From JAHEJX01 sp041605955 (lineage in GTDB: Bacteria; Actinomycetota; Acidimicrobiia; Spongiisociales; UBA5794), in NCBI GenBank assembly GCA_041605955.1, contig JBFIXI010000027.1:1-46781 (forward strand): a stretch of 46,781 bases of DNA, read 5' to 3'. A program made the position numbers and the translations under genes. The notes under the pieces are model-generated. The model had not been told where the DNA came from and ran no database searches. It worked only from the letters and a program-made list of their open reading frames with translations. Shown here piece after piece: positions 36,933 to 44,235 of the stretch. How positions within the stretch are numbered: the first letter of the stretch is position 1; each line of letters opens with the position of its first letter.

Positions 36933-38468
36933 ATGCGACGCAAGCTCGTATGGCTCTCTGTCCTCACTCTGCTGCTGGCCCTCACGCCCACGGTGAGCGC
37001 GGCCGCCGGGCCCCCGGCGTGCGACACCAGGGTGAACAACACCTACAAGAAGCTGCTCGAGTGTGTCTCGCTCGACGGCGCCCGCGCCCACCAAGCAGCG
37101 CTACAAGCCATCGCCGACACCAACAACGGAATCCGTACTTCGGGGACCCCGGGCTACGACGACTCGGCGGCCTACGCCGCTGATGTCTTCGCCGCTGCCG
37201 GCCTCGACGTCACGATCCAGCAGTTCGACTTCCAGACGTTCATCTCCCTCAGCCCACCGGTTCTCGAGCAAGTGGCACCACCTCCTGCCGGCCCGATCGC
37301 CAACAACATCATGGCGTACTCCGGCAGCGGGGACGTGACCGCCGCGGTCAGCACTGTCGCCCCGATCACCGGCTGCAACGCAGCCGATTTCGCCGGCTTC
37401 CCCCCGGGCGACATCGCATTGATCAGCCGCGGCGCCTGCACCTTCGCCCTGAAAGCGACGAACGCGTTCAACGCGGGAGCCGTCGGGGTCGTGATCTACA
37501 ACAACATCCCGGGCACCTTGAACGGCACGTTGGGAAACACCTTCACGCTCGACATCCCGGTCACGTCTGTGACACAAGCCGTTGGTCAGCAACTGGCGGC
37601 GACGCCGGGGCTCGTCATGCGAATCAAGACCGCCACCTTCCGCGGAGTGGCCACCACGAGCAACGTCATCGCGGAAACGCCGTGGGGCGATCCCAACAAC
37701 GTGGTTGTCGTGGGGGCCCATCTGGACTCGGTGAACGCCGGGCCCGGGATTCAGGACAACGGCTCTGGTTCAGCCGCAGTGCTCGAGACCGCGGAGAATA
37801 TGGCGAGGTCGAAGGGGGTCAACAAGGTCCGCTTCGCTTTGTGGGGCGCCGAGGAGTCGGGCCTGGTTGGGTCGACGTTCTACGTCAACAACCTGAGCCA
37901 GGCGGAGCGGGACAAGATCGCCCTCTACCTGAACTTCGACATGATCGCCTCGCCGAACTACGTGTTCTTCATCTACGACGGCGACGACTCCGACATGGTC
38001 GGGGCCGGTCCGGGCCCGGCCGGATCGGCTGAGATCGAGAAGCTGTTCGAGGGGTACTACACGGCGCGCGGCCACTCCTTCAAGGGGACCGACTTCACCG
38101 GCCGATCCGACTACGGACCGTTCATTGCCGTCGGCATTCCCGCCGGCGGCTTGTTCACTGGAGCGGAAGGAATCAAGTCGGCGGAAGAGGCGGGCATTTG
38201 GGGCGGTGTCGCCGGGAACCAATACGACCCCTGCTACCACCTGGCGTGCGACACGTTCGACAACATCAGCCTGACCGCGCTCGACATCAATATCGACGCG
38301 GTGGCTTACGCCACCCTGACCTACGCGTACTCGACCCAGCCGGTCAACGGGGTCCCGGGCAAGCAGGTGCCTGGCTCTCCCTCGATCGGCGCCGGATCGA
38401 CCAACGCTGCAGGCTATCCGGGAGGCGCTTCGTCGGGGCTTCACGACAACGAGCTCTCCGCCGAATAG
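36933..38468 (+). CDS. Secreted M28-family zinc aminopeptidase with PA domain
   Basis: This 511-residue exported peptidase has a Sec signal peptide (residues 1 to about 25, MRRKLVWLSV.. ending VSAAAG) and a protease-associated domain at about 110-235 with GDIALISRGACTF and AGAVGVVIYNN. The M28 catalytic domain has a co-catalytic zinc site: H263 (GAHLDSV), D275 (QDNGSGS), E307/E308 (GAEESG), D336 (NFDMIAS) and H436 (YHLACDTFDN). It probably releases N-terminal amino acids from extracellular peptides, like the Streptomyces griseus aminopeptidase. AGGAGA sits ahead of ATG. A strong terminator follows. Confidence 0.93.
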   Translation: MRRKLVWLSVLTLLLALTPTVSAAAGPPACDTRVNNTYKKLLECVSLDGARAHQAALQAIADTNNGIRTSGTPGYDDSAAYAADVFAAAGLDVTIQQFDFQTFISLSPPVLEQVAPPPAGPIANNIMAYSGSGDVTAAVSTVAPITGCNAADFAGFPPGDIALISRGACTFALKATNAFNAGAVGVVIYNNIPGTLNGTLGNTFTLDIPVTSVTQAVGQQLAATPGLVMRIKTATFRGVATTSNVIAETPWGDPNNVVVVGAHLDSVNAGPGIQDNGSGSAAVLETAENMARSKGVNKVRFALWGAEESGLVGSTFYVNNLSQAERDKIALYLNFDMIASPNYVFFIYDGDDSDMVGAGPGPAGSAEIEKLFEGYYTARGHSFKGTDFTGRSDYGPFIAVGIPAGGLFTGAEGIKSAEEAGIWGGVAGNQYDPCYHLACDTFDNISLTALDINIDAVAYATLTYAYSTQPVNGVPGKQVPGSPSIGAGSTNAAGYPGGASSGLHDNELSAE

Positions 38469-38480
38469 CAGCACCCAGAC

Positions 38481-38514
38481 GAAGAAGGGGCGCCCTACAC
38501 GGCGCCCCTTCTTC
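38481..38514 (+). terminator. Strong intrinsic terminator after the M28 peptidase
   Basis: A perfect 14-base stem (GAAGAAGGGGCGCC at 38481-38494, GGCGCCCCTTCTTC at 38501-38514) with a six-base loop, followed by TTCG. Confidence 0.8.
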
Positions 38515-38843
38515 TTCGCTGCGACACCCACTCCTGGGCATCCGCATGGCTGCTGGAGGCGAACACTCCCCGGCCCCCCGGCTACAACGGGCTCTACGAC
38601 TGGTGGACGACCCTCGAGATCCATAACGGCCACCGGGTGCTCTGCGTCTACGCCAACCTGCGCCGGATAGCGGCAAGGCGGAGGGGGCAGCCAAGACGCC
38701 GGAACAACCCCAATACGGGGAACCCGCCCCGCGACTGCATGCCTAACCCGCGCCTCATCTTCTACCCGGGAGGTCTGGCTGTCGGAGCCGGACCACAACC
38801 ACCTCCACCGCAAGGCGTAAACCATGTCCCAGAACACCTGTAA
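38515..38843 (+). pseudogene. Orphan coding-like fragment without a proper start
   Basis: The spacer 38469-38897 holds a frame open from the peptidase stop to TAA at 38841-38843. Between about 38520 and 38680 almost every codon ends in G or C, as in true genes here, and the translation looks protein-like (SAWLLEANTPRPPGYNG, YDWWTTLEIHNGHRV). There is no ATG, GTG or TTG before GTG 38637, and the upstream part is the peptidase terminator. I read it as the remnant of a gene that lost its 5' end; the last 40 codons look less like coding. I do not recognise the family. Confidence 0.35.
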
Positions 38844-38865
38844 GCCATGTCACAGGTCCACACAA

Positions 38866-38882
38866 TCGAGCCTCCGGCTCGA
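38866..38882 (-). terminator. Small terminator hairpin after the DUF5808 gene
   Basis: TCGAGCC (38866-38872) and GGCTCGA (38876-38882) pair over seven bases with a three-base loop; reading the minus strand a TTGTG tract follows. It lies 15 bases past the DUF5808 stop. Confidence 0.5.
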
Positions 38883-38897
38883 AGGGGAAGAATTCGT

Positions 38898-39239
38898 CTA
38901 GCTCTTCACACCTGTCTGCATCGCCTGGGCACAGGAGCGGAGGCGGGCGAAGACGGCACCGAAGTTGATGGTCCAGCCGACACCGAAGACTTGAGGGTTG
39001 ACTAGCGGCCCCTCGGGGTTCCACAGCCGAGCCCGAATCCGCTCCATCGTCGGTGAGCGGAAGTCGTACGGCACCACGGTAGCCACGGTGCCGTGCCAGG
39101 TGCGTTGATCGGTAGGCTTGCGCAGCTCCTTCACGACTGCAGTGATCGCTAGGGCGATCGCGGCGAGTCGAATCAGATCTCGAACGGTCGGTCTCTTGCG
39201 GCGATCGTCGTTGGCCGCCTGCGAATCTCCGTGTTCCAT
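38898..39239 (-). CDS. DUF5808-type small protein
   Basis: This 113-residue protein has an N-terminal hydrophobic stretch (LIRLAAIALAITAVV) that may anchor it. Two conserved-looking parts follow: LRKPTDQRTWHGTVATVVPYDF and RLWNPEGPLVNPQVFGVGWTINFG (each quoted only in part by its key residues WHG, YDF, PQVFGVGW). The second matches DUF5808, a small domain of unknown function. The frame is open upstream, but ATG 39239 is used because GGGGA precedes it and conservation starts there. It is divergent from the next gene, 69 bases apart. Confidence 0.72.
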   Translation of the reverse strand: MEHGDSQAANDDRRKRPTVRDLIRLAAIALAITAVVKELRKPTDQRTWHGTVATVVPYDFRSPTMERIRARLWNPEGPLVNPQVFGVGWTINFGAVFARLRSCAQAMQTGVKS

Positions 39240-39308
39240 GTCTCCCCTTCGGAGGTGTTTGTGGGGCCCATTCTCATCGACTCCGCAAGCATTGTGAGAC
39301 AATCCGCC

Positions 39309-39662
39309 GTGGCCAGATACGAGGTGAACCCGACGGGCGTGGCCAAGGCACGGGAGCTGATCGATTCCCGCCAATACGTTGTGCGCAGCGAATGGGGTCA
39401 GGCCCAACCGACTGCCGACGACGAGAACCGCTTCCTCGAGGACCACACGTGGGATGAGTACGCCGCCTGGCACCTCGGGCTCACCGTGGCGGCCAGGAAC
39501 CAGACCAAGGCGCGGTACGCCTTCGTGTACGGCGACTTCCGACGGCTCCACCGGATGGGCCTCATCGCCTGCCGCTACCGAGCCGCCGAATGGGGCCACA
39601 AAGCGGTCGAGCTGGCAGCGCACGATCTGTTGCAGTACCTCGACCAATCCCGCGCCGGCTGA
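39309..39662 (+). CDS. Conserved hypothetical protein
   Basis: This 117-residue soluble protein contains EVNPTGVAKARELIDSRQY, DEYAAWHLGLT, ARYAFVYGDFRRLHR and YRAAEWGHKAVELAAHDLL. It resembles a small uncharacterised actinobacterial family that I know only as hypothetical. GTG 39309 is chosen as the start of the conserved region. Many charged and aromatic residues and no signal peptide suggest a cytoplasmic protein. I propose no function. Confidence 0.7.
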   Translation: MARYEVNPTGVAKARELIDSRQYVVRSEWGQAQPTADDENRFLEDHTWDEYAAWHLGLTVAARNQTKARYAFVYGDFRRLHRMGLIACRYRAAEWGHKAVELAAHDLLQYLDQSRAG

Positions 39663-39754
39663 GGGCAAATCGCGCCGTCGTGCGATCGGTGATTGCGTAT
39701 GCCAGGATTGGCACCGTGCTCGCGATCCCGCGGGACCTCGACAGGAAGGGCAAC

Positions 39755-41719
39755 ATGTCGGCTTCGAGAAGACCCGTACGGGCGATGCTCCTCGCCATCC
39801 TCACCTTGACCGCGCTGCTGACCTCGATCAGCCGGGTCGGGGCCCACCCCGAGGGCGAGGCCCACCACAGCCCGCTGCCGGCCCACGCCACGCATGTGAT
39901 GCGAGCCTTCGCCGAAGACAGCCACGCCAGCCAGAACCTGGCCGCCGCCGCCGCAACGCCGTGCGTCGGAGGCTTCGCCGGCCAATATCCGTGCAACAAC
40001 GTCGACCTCGAAGCGTTCCTCCCCCTCAACCAGATCGGAGGCACCGCCGCCCAGAGCTCCGCCAACGACATATGGGGCTGGACCGACAGTCTGACCGGCA
40101 AGGAGTACGCCATCATCGGGCTGGTCTTCGGAACTTCGTTCGTCGATATCTCCGACCCGGCCAACCCGATCTACCTCGGCGAGCTGCCAACCCACGGCGC
40201 CTTCGGCTCGTCCTGGCGCGACATCAAGACCTACAACGACCATGCGTTCATCGTGAGTGAGGCCAACCAGCACGGCATGCAAGTGTTCGACCTGACGCAG
40301 TTGCGCAATGTGACCAACCCGCCCGTCACGTTCAGCGAGACCAAGCACTACAAGAAGGTGGCCCAGGCACACAACATCGTCATCAACGAAGCCACCGGGT
40401 TCGCCTACATCGTCGGCGCCTCCGGCAAGAACAACTGCTCGGGCGGGCTGCACATGGTTGACATCTCCAACCCGACCAACCCGCAGTTCGCCGGCTGCTA
40501 CAGCGGGGACGGGTACACCCACGACGCCCAGTGCGTCGTCTACAGCGGGCCGGATGCCACCCATCAAGGCCGGGAGATCTGCCTCAACTCCAACGAGGAC
40601 ACGCTGACCATCGTGGACGTCACCAACAAGAACAACCCGGTGCTGATCTCGCGAACGACCTACGCGGGCTCGGCCTACACCCACCAGGGCTGGCTCACCG
40701 AGGACCAGGTTCACTTCCTCCTCGACGACGAGCTCGATGAGACGAGCTTCGGCCACAACACGCGTACCCGGGTATTCGACGTCGCCGATCTCGACGCGCC
40801 GACGTTGGTCGGCTCCTACGACAGCGCCAATCCGGCGATCGACCACAACCAGTACGTGAAGGGCAACTTCTCGTATCAGGCGAATTACCGGTCCGGCCTA
40901 CGGATCCTCGATATCAGCGGGGTAGCGACCGCCAATCTCACCGAGGTGGCGTTCTTCGACGTCTACCCGGCCGACGACGCCGCTCAGTTCAACGGAGCGT
41001 GGAGCAATTACCCGTACTTCGACAGCGGCATCGTCGTGGTCAGCGGAATCGAGCAGGGACTGTTCGTGTTGCGGCCCGATCTGGGGCCCGTCGACAACCC
41101 ACCAACGGTCACCCTCGACGCCCCGGCTGAGGGGGCAACGGTGTCCGGCTCGGTGCTGGTGGAGGCCACGGCGTCCGACGACAACGGGGTCACCCAGGTG
41201 GAGTTCTTCGTCGACGGTAACTCCATCGGCGTTGACACCACGTCGCCGTACTCGGTGACATGGGACAGCACCACCGTGCCCGATGGGGCCCATGTCGTCT
41301 CGGCGACGGCAACCGACACGATCGGCCAGACCACCAGCGACTCCAACAACATCACCGTGGACAACGTGCCAGACCCGACGATGCACGTCGGCGACCTGGA
41401 CGCCTCGACGTCGACCGGTCGCGGCGGCAAGTGGAATGCCACCGTCACGATCACCGTCCATGACAGCGGCGAGGCGCTCGTCGCCGACGCCACCGTCAAC
41501 GGGTCATGGAGCAACGGGACCAGCGGCTCGGGTTCGTGCGTCACCAACGCATCCGGGCAGTGCAGCGTCACCAGGAACAACATCAGGCGGAACGCGAATT
41601 CCGTGACGTTCACGGTGACGAGCGTCACTCACGCCTCCCTGGCCTACGCCCCGGGGGACAATCACGACCCCGACGGCGACAGCGACGGAACCGTCATCGT
41701 CATCGGCAAGCCAGCGTAA
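39755..41719 (+). CDS. Secreted choice-of-anchor-B (LVIVD-repeat-like) protein with Ig-like domain
   Basis: This is a 654-residue exported protein. Residues 1 to about 30 are a signal peptide (basic start, then MLLAILTLTALLTS). The main domain, from about residue 70 to 450, is a beta-propeller-like choice-of-anchor-B domain with repeated units such as GTSFVDISDPANPIYLGELP, GGLHMVDISNPTNPQFAGCY and LTIVDVTNKNNPVLIS. An Ig-like domain follows (PPTVTLDAPAEGATVSGSV..), then a second beta domain (WNATVTITV..). It has no C-terminal sorting motif that I can see. AGGAAGGG precedes ATG 39755. Extracellular binding is likely; the ligand is unknown. Confidence 0.85.
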   Translation: MSASRRPVRAMLLAILTLTALLTSISRVGAHPEGEAHHSPLPAHATHVMRAFAEDSHASQNLAAAAATPCVGGFAGQYPCNNVDLEAFLPLNQIGGTAAQSSANDIWGWTDSLTGKEYAIIGLVFGTSFVDISDPANPIYLGELPTHGAFGSSWRDIKTYNDHAFIVSEANQHGMQVFDLTQLRNVTNPPVTFSETKHYKKVAQAHNIVINEATGFAYIVGASGKNNCSGGLHMVDISNPTNPQFAGCYSGDGYTHDAQCVVYSGPDATHQGREICLNSNEDTLTIVDVTNKNNPVLISRTTYAGSAYTHQGWLTEDQVHFLLDDELDETSFGHNTRTRVFDVADLDAPTLVGSYDSANPAIDHNQYVKGNFSYQANYRSGLRILDISGVATANLTEVAFFDVYPADDAAQFNGAWSNYPYFDSGIVVVSGIEQGLFVLRPDLGPVDNPPTVTLDAPAEGATVSGSVLVEATASDDNGVTQVEFFVDGNSIGVDTTSPYSVTWDSTTVPDGAHVVSATATDTIGQTTSDSNNITVDNVPDPTMHVGDLDASTSTGRGGKWNATVTITVHDSGEALVADATVNGSWSNGTSGSGSCVTNASGQCSVTRNNIRRNANSVTFTVTSVTHASLAYAPGDNHDPDGDSDGTVIVIGKPA

Positions 41720-41742
41720 TCGGCGCAACAGGAACGACCGGG

Positions 41743-41769
41743 AGCGGGGCGCCACGGAGGTGCCCCGCT
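41743..41769 (+). terminator. Intrinsic terminator after the choice-of-anchor-B gene
   Basis: AGCGGGGCGCC (41743-41753) pairs with GGTGCCCCGCT (41759-41769) over 11 positions with one G-T wobble and a five-base loop, followed by TCTGTC. Confidence 0.7.
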
Positions 41770-41818
41770 TCTGTCAGCGCAGATAGCCGATGCCCGAGCG
41801 CCTAGCCTCAGCAACTCC

Positions 41819-43048
41819 ATGACGTCTGCTCCCACCCGCCGCACCGTCGGCCAACGCGAACTGACCGCGCTGCTGGCGCTGACCATGGCGCTGGGGGCAC
41901 TCGGGATCGACCTCATGCTGCCCGTGTTCGACGAGATCCGCGACCACTTCGGCCTCGCTGCCACTGCGACCGATGTCGCCCAGATCGTCACTGTCTATTT
42001 CTTGGGTATGGCGTCCGGCCAGATCTTCTACGGGCCGTTCGCCGACCATTTTGGACGCCGACCGGTGCTCTACGTCGGTCTCGGCATCTACGCCCTCGGC
42101 GCCGTCGGCTCCGCCCTGGCACCGACGCTGTCGGTCATGCTGGCGAGCCGCTTCGTCTGGGGAATCGGCGCTGCTGGAGGCCGGGTCGTGGCGGTTGCCG
42201 TGGTGCGGGACCTATACGAAGGCGAGGCAATGGCCCGCGCCATGTCCTTCATCATGGCCGTCTTCGTCACCGTCCCCATATTCGCGCCGACTCTAGGAGC
42301 GGCCATCGCCGCCCTCGGATCGTGGCAGATCGTGTTCTGGTTCTGTGCGGTATACGCGGTCGTCATCGCAGGCTGGGCGCTCCGCCTACCCGAGACGCTG
42401 GCCGCAGAGCGCAAGCACAAGCTGCGGTTCCGCCCGGTCTGGGAGGCCGCTCGGGAGGTGATGACCAATCGGCAGACGATCGGCTACACGATGGCACTGA
42501 CCTTCCTCTTCGGGCCATTCAGCTCGTACCTGGCCAGCTCTGAGCTGATCGTCGGCGAGATCTACGAGCGCCCGGTGCTCTTCCCGTTCATCTTCGGCGG
42601 CGTCGCCACCGTCATGGGCAGCTCCATGCTGGTCAATGCCAGATTGGTGGGACGCCTCGGGGTTCACCGCACGGTAAGGCTGGCGGTGGTCGGTTACTCG
42701 ACCCTGTCTCTCGGACTCCTGGGGCTGACTCTCGTCACCGACGGCAAACCCCCGTTTTGGTTGGCAGTGGTCTGGCTGAGCACAGTCCTCGTCATGCACG
42801 CCACCATGATCCCCAACGTCAACGCAATTGCTCTGGAGCCCCTGGGCCATGTTGCCGGCACCGCCTCCGCAATCCTCGGGACGGTTTCTCTCGCCGGTGG
42901 CGCCCTGCTCGGCACCGTCATCGATCGCAACATCGCCGGAACCATCACCCCGCTGGTCGTCGGGTTCGTCATCTACGGTCTGATCGCCGCCGGATGGGTG
43001 GCGTGGGCAGAGCGCGGGCGCACCCGTGAGGACGAGACGATCGGGTGA
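41819..43048 (+). CDS. MFS multidrug efflux transporter (Bcr/CflA type)
   Basis: This 409-residue transporter has about 12 membrane segments. The N-terminal half shows LGIDLMLPVFDEIRDHFG, the proton-coupling motif A region GPFADHFGRRPVLYVGL and the antiporter-like segment VAVAVVRDLYEGEAMARAMS. These features place it in the drug:H+ antiporter-1 group with Bcr/CflA. It is preceded by a terminator and followed by a spacer, so it is probably monocistronic. Substrates are unknown. Confidence 0.88.
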   Translation: MTSAPTRRTVGQRELTALLALTMALGALGIDLMLPVFDEIRDHFGLAATATDVAQIVTVYFLGMASGQIFYGPFADHFGRRPVLYVGLGIYALGAVGSALAPTLSVMLASRFVWGIGAAGGRVVAVAVVRDLYEGEAMARAMSFIMAVFVTVPIFAPTLGAAIAALGSWQIVFWFCAVYAVVIAGWALRLPETLAAERKHKLRFRPVWEAAREVMTNRQTIGYTMALTFLFGPFSSYLASSELIVGEIYERPVLFPFIFGGVATVMGSSMLVNARLVGRLGVHRTVRLAVVGYSTLSLGLLGLTLVTDGKPPFWLAVVWLSTVLVMHATMIPNVNAIALEPLGHVAGTASAILGTVSLAGGALLGTVIDRNIAGTITPLVVGFVIYGLIAAGWVAWAERGRTREDETIG

Positions 43049-43129
43049 ATCGGTCCGACGGCGTGGGACGCCCCTAGAGAATCGCCGCCCTGCCCTGCGG
43101 CCTGGATCTGGGGGCACTTCCAGGAGCCC

Positions 43130-43237
43130 GTGGAGGACTTCTTGGGAGTGGACGAGCTGCTGACCCTCCTCGGCGCATGGGCGCTTGTGTCGTTCCTAGG
43201 AGTGTCGCTGCTGCTGCCCGCCACCCCCGGCGGCTAG
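43130..43237 (+). CDS. Possible 35-residue membrane peptide
   Basis: GTG 43130 opens a 35-codon frame with a hydrophilic start (VEDFLGVDELL) and one hydrophobic segment (LLGAWALVSFLGVSLLLP) ending in PATPGG. Third positions are mostly G or C. A weak CAGGAG lies just upstream. It may be a small membrane protein or the remnant of one. Evidence is thin. Confidence 0.25.
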   Translation: MEDFLGVDELLTLLGAWALVSFLGVSLLLPATPGG

Positions 43238-43268
43238 CGTCCGGGTCCACCGTTCAGGAGGATCGGCG

Positions 43269-43598
43269 ATGTTCGTAGTGAGGCGGGTGTGGGAGACGAA
43301 GCCGGGCGAGGCACGCAAGGCGGCTTCGCTAGTGGCCGCAATGGGCGAGGAGTACGAGGCCGTCGACAAGCGCGGACCGTCCCGGGTGTACTTCAACAAC
43401 GGCACCGTCCCTGGGGATCGCAACCGGGTCTACATGGAATGGGCCGAGGAGGTCATCGCCAGCACGTATCGCGCCGACATCGTCGAGAGCCCGCAGCGGG
43501 CGCGCGATCTCTACGCCAACCTCCGGGAGATCACCGTCGACAGCTGGATCGAGTTCTACGAGCTGATGACACCCGAGAAAATGCTCGAAGAGGAATGA
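43269..43598 (+). CDS. Conserved hypothetical protein (possible dimeric alpha-beta barrel)
   Basis: This 109-residue protein starts MFVVRRVWETKPGEARKAASLVAAMG and continues with RVYFNNGTVPGDRNRVYMEWAEE (key residues only: FNNGTVPG, VYMEW). The alternation of beta strands and a helix resembles dimeric alpha-beta barrel (ABM/NIPSNAP-like) proteins, but I cannot place it more closely. AGGAGG eight bases before ATG 43269 supports the start. It is followed by the palindrome-rich spacer. Confidence 0.7.
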   Translation: MFVVRRVWETKPGEARKAASLVAAMGEEYEAVDKRGPSRVYFNNGTVPGDRNRVYMEWAEEVIASTYRADIVESPQRARDLYANLREITVDSWIEFYELMTPEKMLEEE

Positions 43599-43634
43599 GG
43601 GGTAATTCGCGCCGCCCGAACGAATTGCACCACA

Positions 43635-43736
43635 CCCACCTAGCCGCAGTTTGTGACCGGACTCGGCGTGCCGAGTACGCGCAATCTGCGTACGGGCTTG
43701 CTGCACGCGCGCGACCCACCTAGCCGCAGTTTGTGA
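43635..43736. repeat. 22-bp direct repeat, two copies
   Basis: The 22 bases at 43635-43656 recur exactly at 43715-43736, an 80-base period. Both begin CCCACCTAG and end GTTTGTGA. After each copy there is another shared piece, TGCGT(A/G)CGGGCTTGC. The spacer 43599-44009 contains no gene that I can support. Confidence 0.75.
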
Positions 43737-43773
43737 AACAAACTGCGTGCGGGCTTGCCGAAGGCAAGCCCGC
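43661..43773. repeat. Cluster of four perfect hairpins
   Basis: Within 113 bases lie ACTCGGC/GCCGAGT (43661-43676), GTACGC/GCGTAC (43675-43693), CGCAGTTTGT/ACAAACTGCG with a GAA loop (43725-43747) and GCGGGCTTGCC/GGCAAGCCCGC with a GAA loop (43749-43773). The last two are strong 10- and 11-base stems in tandem. They could act as terminators of the gene ending at 43598, or be REP-like elements. Confidence 0.6.
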
Positions 43774-44009
43774 GAAATCTCTTGTCGGCGTCGCGAAAAC
43801 TTCCTCCGCTCTCGCCTTGACCGCCATTTGTTCGTTGCGCGACACTCCCGATCGCTTCCCCGCTTCCCCCACTTCCCAAGTGCGGTCGGGTGACGCCCTT
43901 TTGTCACTGGCGATCGTCACACTGACAGTCAGCAGCCCTCCTCGGGGTGGGCTGGAGATTCATCTCGTGGAGGACCGAAACCACTGCGGCGCAAGCGGTT
44001 TGCGGATGG

Positions 44010-44039
44010 TTGACATTATTACATAGGTGTAATTACACT
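44010..44039 (+). promoter_or_regulatory. nrdJ promoter
   Basis: TTGACA (44010-44015), an 18-base spacer and TACACT (44034-44039) make the best sigma-70-like promoter in the window. It stands in an unusually AT-rich stretch about 200 bases upstream of nrdJ. A perfect palindrome, GTGTAATTACAC (44027-44038), overlaps the -10 element and may be an operator. Confidence 0.6.
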
Positions 44040-44050
44040 CGTGTGTCCAT

Positions 44051-44066
44051 ACGCAATATCTTGGGT
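44051..44066 (+). promoter_or_regulatory. NrdR-like box 1
   Basis: ACGCAATATCTTGGGT matches the NrdR-box pattern (acaCwAtATaTwGtgt) at most core positions, with the palindromic core CAATATCTTG. It lies just downstream of the predicted transcription start. Confidence 0.6.
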
Positions 44067-44082
44067 CTGCAGCGCTTCCCCA

Positions 44083-44098
44083 CCACAAGATGTTGTAG
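44083..44098 (+). promoter_or_regulatory. NrdR-like box 2
   Basis: CCACAAGATGTTGTAG has the core CAAGATGTTG. Its start is 32 bases from that of box 1, about three helical turns, as expected for paired NrdR sites. Both cores fit CAANATNTTG. Confidence 0.6.
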
Positions 44099-44099
44099 G

Positions 44100-44108
44100 T
44101 GTGGAAAA
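44100..44108 (-). promoter_or_regulatory. DnaA box 1 in the nrdJ leader
   Basis: TGTGGAAAA is the reverse complement of TTTTCCACA, which fits the DnaA consensus TTWTNCACA. Confidence 0.45.
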
Positions 44109-44111
44109 GGA

Positions 44112-44120
44112 TGTGGATAA
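44112..44120 (-). promoter_or_regulatory. DnaA box 2 in the nrdJ leader
   Basis: TGTGGATAA is the reverse complement of TTATCCACA, a perfect strong DnaA box. It is 12 bases from box 1 in the same orientation. Confidence 0.55.
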
Positions 44121-44235
44121 CTTTGCCGAGCCTTGGATTGACGCACCAATCGAGGAGGCGAGGGGCTCCGGGGGCGGGCCTCAGGGTGATCCATATCGAG
44201 CAGATCACGGGCGGAGAGATATAGGGAGAGGGCCA

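Noticed and set aside
43635..43736. A CRISPR array
   Set aside because: Only two repeat copies, an 80-base period, hairpins in the spacer and no cas genes nearby.
43940..44235. A cobalamin riboswitch ahead of the B12-dependent nrdJ
   Set aside because: I find no convincing B12 box or conserved core, and the most similar stretch (CCACTGCGG at about 43980) lies upstream of the likely promoter.
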